Part shown: in pieces, positions 7,480 through 9,985 of the stretch
How positions within the stretch are numbered: position 1 is the stretch's first letter
Layout: every line of letters starts with the position of its first letter
Assembly: GCA_913031515.1 (NCBI GenBank)
Contig: CAJWET010000043.1
Location: forward strand, 1 to 9,985
Reading direction: 5' to 3'
Source of the DNA: an uncultured Acidimicrobiaceae bacterium
Lineage (GTDB): Bacteria; Actinomycetota; Acidimicrobiia; Acidimicrobiales; UBA8592
DNA: 9,985 bases
Position numbers and translations under genes: made by a program
Notes under the pieces: generated by a model
Database searches by the model: none
What the model saw: the letters and a program-made list of their open reading frames with translations, nothing else
What the model was told of the DNA's origin: nothing

Positions 7480-7485
7480 TAGTCT
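7480..7485 (+). promoter_or_regulatory. Candidate -10 element (TAGTCT) for leaderless hisS
   Basis: TAGTCT fits the actinobacterial TANNNT -10 pattern. Counting six bases past its last T puts transcription start on the A of the hisS ATG (7492). No purine-rich Shine-Dalgarno lies in the 25 bases before the ATG, which fits a leaderless transcript. A -35 is weak at best (TTCGAC at 7459-7464, spacer 15). A TANNNT this close to the start is not rare by chance. Confidence 0.35.
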
Positions 7486-7491
7486 TTTCGA

Positions 7492-8772
7492 ATGAGCAAA
7501 TCTTACTTTCAAGCCCCCCGTGGAACCCGCGACATACTTCCAGATGAATCGGGGAAATGGCAATTGATCCTTAATGCCTTTGCAAACTTAGCAACACGAT
7601 TTGGGTATGGGCAGGTCATTTCTCCGATCTTTGAAGATGTTGGTGTTTTTCAACGGATTGGCGAAAACACAGAAATTGTTTCTAAAGAGATGTTTACGTT
7701 TCAGGACAAAGATCCAAAGACACCACAGAACCTCGCGCTGAGACCTGAACTAACTGCAAGTATTTGCAGGGTCTTTGCCCAACACCGTCCTACTACGCCA
7801 TGGAAAGTTTGGTATGAGGGGCCTCAATTCCGCTACGAGAAGCCACAAGCAGGGAGGTACAGGCAATTTGTTCAAGTAGGTGCAGAAATTATCGGAGAGA
7901 ATGACCCTGCAGCTGATGTAGAGATAATTTCACTAGCTTGGAGGTTTTACGAATTAATCGGTTTGAAAAATGTTTCCCTTCTTTTGAACACGCTTGGAGA
8001 TTCTGAAACTAGGGCTACCTACAATCGCGAACTATTTTCATACCTTTCAGAGAATGCTGACAACCTTAGTCCCGAGTCGAAGAACACACTGACGAAAAAC
8101 CCTCTCAGAGTGTTGGACTCCAAAAGAGAAGGAGATCTTCAAGTAATTAACAATGCACCGACTATCCAAGACTTTCTTAATTCAGAAGATAAAGATCATT
8201 TTGATTCGGTTTGCGATGGGCTCAACTCTGTCAACATACCTTTCTCAATAACACCACGATTGGTACGCGGTCTCGACTATTACACACGAACCACATTTGA
8301 ATTCGTGGCCGATGAACTAAAGACGGCACAAAATGCTATAGGTGGAGGCGGGCGGTATGACGGTCTTGTCGAAGAACTGGGGGGGCCTCCCACCCAAGGT
8401 ATTGGGTTTGCACTAGGCGTTGACAGAATTTTACTTGCTTGTGAATCAGAGAGATTAGAACTTGGCACCCGGAAACCTCTCGATGCATTCGTCGTAGACC
8501 TCACTGGTGGGACACATGCTACTCAGATCGCTGATGAACTGCGGCACTCAGGATTAGGAGTAGATCGTAGTTTTGGAGGTCGGTCAATGAAAGCACAGAT
8601 GAAAGTAGCGGATCGTTCTGGTGCCTTATATGCAATTATTGTTGGAGATGATGAACTTGAAAAAAATGAAGTTACCCTTCGAGACTTACGAGGAGATGGA
8701 ACTCAAGTGCGGGTATCAAGAAGCAACTTGAAAAGCACCTTACTTGACAGCATGAAAAGAAGGGACTCCTAG
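7492..8772 (+). CDS. hisS: Histidine--tRNA ligase
   Basis: HisRS charges tRNA-His in the cytosol. This class II synthetase has 426 residues, the usual bacterial length. The N-terminus carries the family start PRGTRDILP (9-17) and motif 1 lies near 40-50. LRPELTA (83-89) holds the conserved RPE; most relatives have Gly where this has Leu. Motif 2 is GPQFRYEKPQAGRYRQF (110-126), with the flipping loop. The HisRS-specific LVRGLDYYTRT (257-267) includes the catalytic Arg R259. GGGGRYDGL (284-292) and motif 3 GIGFALGVDRI (303-313) follow. The anticodon-binding domain is about 331-424. The protein aligns from residue 1, so ATG 7492 is a sound start despite having no Shine-Dalgarno. The stop TAG touches the aspS start, as in many hisS-aspS pairs. 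Confidence 0.97.
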   Translation: MSKSYFQAPRGTRDILPDESGKWQLILNAFANLATRFGYGQVISPIFEDVGVFQRIGENTEIVSKEMFTFQDKDPKTPQNLALRPELTASICRVFAQHRPTTPWKVWYEGPQFRYEKPQAGRYRQFVQVGAEIIGENDPAADVEIISLAWRFYELIGLKNVSLLLNTLGDSETRATYNRELFSYLSENADNLSPESKNTLTKNPLRVLDSKREGDLQVINNAPTIQDFLNSEDKDHFDSVCDGLNSVNIPFSITPRLVRGLDYYTRTTFEFVADELKTAQNAIGGGGRYDGLVEELGGPPTQGIGFALGVDRILLACESERLELGTRKPLDAFVVDLTGGTHATQIADELRHSGLGVDRSFGGRSMKAQMKVADRSGALYAIIVGDDELEKNEVTLRDLRGDGTQVRVSRSNLKSTLLDSMKRRDS

Positions 8773-8774
8773 TG
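8760..8774 (+). promoter_or_regulatory. aspS ribosome binding site and TAGTG junction
   Basis: AAGGGA at 8760-8765 sits 6 bases before GTG 8772 and 12 bases before the in-frame ATG 8778. Spacing favours the GTG, which shares its first base with the hisS stop (TAGTG) and would couple translation. The ATG start gives the more usual AspRS N-terminus, MRTHYCGEL. The two differ by two residues. Confidence 0.6.
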
Positions 8775-9985
8775 ACAATGCGAACACATTACTGTGGTGA
8801 GTTGCGCTCAACTGACGTTGGTTCTCATGTAACAGTCTGTGGGTGGGTTGACACTCGACGAGTCCATAGTGAGCACTTGGCGTTTATCGATTTACGTGAT
8901 CACACCGGGATAGTGCAATGCGTTGTTGATGAGAAACTAGATCTTCGATCTGAGTATGTTGTAGCGATTTCTGGAACTGTTCGAACTAGATTCGAAGGTA
9001 AAAGCAACGAAAAGTTAGATACTGGAGAAATTGAAATTGGTGATTGCGAAGTACAAGTCTTATCTATTGCAGAACCGCCCCCGTTCCCTATGCATGAGCG
9101 GACAGAAGTCGATGAAAACATCCGACTCCGACACCGGTACGTGGACCTTCGGAAATCAAGAATGCAGAAGAATCTTCGAACAAGAGCAAAAGTAAACAGT
9201 GCTATCCGTTCGGCGATGGAAAGGCAGGGTTTTGTCGAAGTCGAAACACCCATGCTTATAGCATCCACTCCCGAAGGGGCTCGGGATTTTGTTGTCCCTT
9301 CTCGGCTAAACCCTTCGAATTTCTATGCCTTACCACAGAGTCCTCAAATTTTTAAGCAATTGTGCATGGTCGGAGGAATAGACAGGTATTACCAGATAGC
9401 TAGGTGCATGCGCGATGAAGATTTACGCGCAGACCGGCAATTTGAATTCATGCAATTAGATATGGAAGCGAGCTTTGCAACACAGGAAGACATCCTTAAC
9501 TTTGTTTCTGAAGCTATTAGAGATTCTACCGAAGTAATAACTGGTTTTCGGCCTGGGGAAATACCACACATGACATGGAGTGACGCTATGGAGCGTTACG
9601 GGTCTGACAAGCCTGACACTCGATTCGGTATGGAATTGGCTGACCTGACTGAAATCTTCGTAGGGACTGAAGCGAATGTATTCAAAGTCGATTGTGTCAA
9701 AGGAATCCTCTATAAAGGGGGTTCTGATGTTTTGGCACGAAATGCAATTGATGCTTTGACAGAAAAATGTCAGAGCTGGGGGGCTAAAGGGCTTGCATGG
9801 TTCAGAGTTGGGGATGGAGCTAGTCTTGAAGGCGCTTTGACAAAGTTTATGTCGGATCAAGAGATAGAAGGCATTTGTTCCAATCTGGATGCAGATGAGG
9901 GAGATATGATTTTAATGGTTGCTGACAAGAGAAAGGTCGTCAACCATGTCCTAGGTCTCCTTCGCATAGAAATAGGAAGGCCACC
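8772..9985 (+). CDS. aspS: Aspartate--tRNA ligase, 3' end outside window
   Basis: AspRS charges tRNA-Asp. The frame stays open to the last base; about 402 residues are present from ATG 8778, against about 590 for bacterial AspRS, so the rest of the catalytic domain including motif 3 is missing. Residues below are numbered from that ATG. The N-terminal OB-fold anticodon domain spans about 1-105, motif 1 is near FVEVETPML (152-160), and the aspartate pocket includes TPEGARDF (164-171) and QSPQIFKQL (187-195). Motif 2 is MRDEDLRADRQFEFMQLD (211-228), followed by the bacterial insertion domain from about 280. H30 and G74 match residues linked to non-discriminating enzymes, which also make Asp-tRNA-Asn for repair by GatCAB. 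Motif 2 has Phe, Met and Met where the family normally shows Pro, Thr and Phe. GTG 8772 is chosen for its Shine-Dalgarno; ATG 8778 is nearly as likely. Confidence 0.95.
   Translation, partial: MTMRTHYCGELRSTDVGSHVTVCGWVDTRRVHSEHLAFIDLRDHTGIVQCVVDEKLDLRSEYVVAISGTVRTRFEGKSNEKLDTGEIEIGDCEVQVLSIAEPPPFPMHERTEVDENIRLRHRYVDLRKSRMQKNLRTRAKVNSAIRSAMERQGFVEVETPMLIASTPEGARDFVVPSRLNPSNFYALPQSPQIFKQLCMVGGIDRYYQIARCMRDEDLRADRQFEFMQLDMEASFATQEDILNFVSEAIRDSTEVITGFRPGEIPHMTWSDAMERYGSDKPDTRFGMELADLTEIFVGTEANVFKVDCVKGILYKGGSDVLARNAIDALTEKCQSWGAKGLAWFRVGDGASLEGALTKFMSDQEIEGICSNLDADEGDMILMVADKRKVVNHVLGLLRIEIGRP

Noticed and set aside
7411..7491. T-box or other riboswitch before hisS
   Set aside because: The gap is only 81 bases, too short for a T-box, and no T-box sequence or terminator/antiterminator pair is visible.
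1..9985. A new multi-gene defence, mobile or biosynthetic system
   Set aside because: Eight of nine genes are conserved housekeeping genes in a familiar actinobacterial order. No toxin, nuclease, transposase, integrase, repeat array or foreign-looking block is seen.

Overview
The window is a compact block of housekeeping genes, all on the + strand. In order it holds tgt (3' part), yajC, secD, secF, apt, a bifunctional rel, a DivIVA-motif repeat protein, hisS and aspS (5' part). The longest stretch without a gene is 106 bases. I see no RNA gene, mobile element, CRISPR array, prophage gene or convincing rho-independent terminator.

Organism (inference). The order yajC-secD-secF-apt-rel with hisS and aspS nearby is the layout I know from Actinobacteria such as Mycobacterium. 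SecD has an actinobacterial style, with a long acidic insert in its exported domain and a GTSLDSN membrane motif in place of the usual VDAN. A protein with repeated DivIVA-type GYxxxEVD motifs also fits that phylum. Base composition looks moderate, near mid-40s percent GC by eye. That is low for typical Actinobacteria and suggests a low-GC lineage such as an aquatic Acidimicrobiia-type organism. Phylum-level confidence is moderate and the class is a guess.

Layout. Bases 1-792 encode most of tRNA-guanine transglycosylase (queuosine pathway). Bases 899-3869 encode YajC, SecD and SecF, which together assist SecYEG protein export; secD and secF overlap at ATGA. Bases 3898-6677 encode adenine phosphoribosyltransferase and the ppGpp synthetase/hydrolase Rel. 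A six-codon open frame sits between them, and its stop overlaps the rel start. Bases 6754-7410 encode a soluble protein with four DivIVA-like motifs and no assigned function. Bases 7492-9985 encode HisRS and most of AspRS.

How the genes fit together. Short gaps and two overlaps suggest one or two long transcripts. They would link tRNA modification and charging, the stringent response, purine salvage and protein export. hisS has no visible Shine-Dalgarno sequence. A TANNNT hexamer placed exactly where a leaderless transcript would need it makes hisS-aspS a candidate separate unit.

Most notable points. TGT has lost all three zinc-binding cysteines while keeping its substrate and nucleophile residues. 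The DivIVA-motif repeat protein sits between rel and hisS. The minicistron is joined to rel. AspRS carries the His and Gly associated with non-discriminating enzymes and an unusual motif 2. I did not find a new multi-gene system here.
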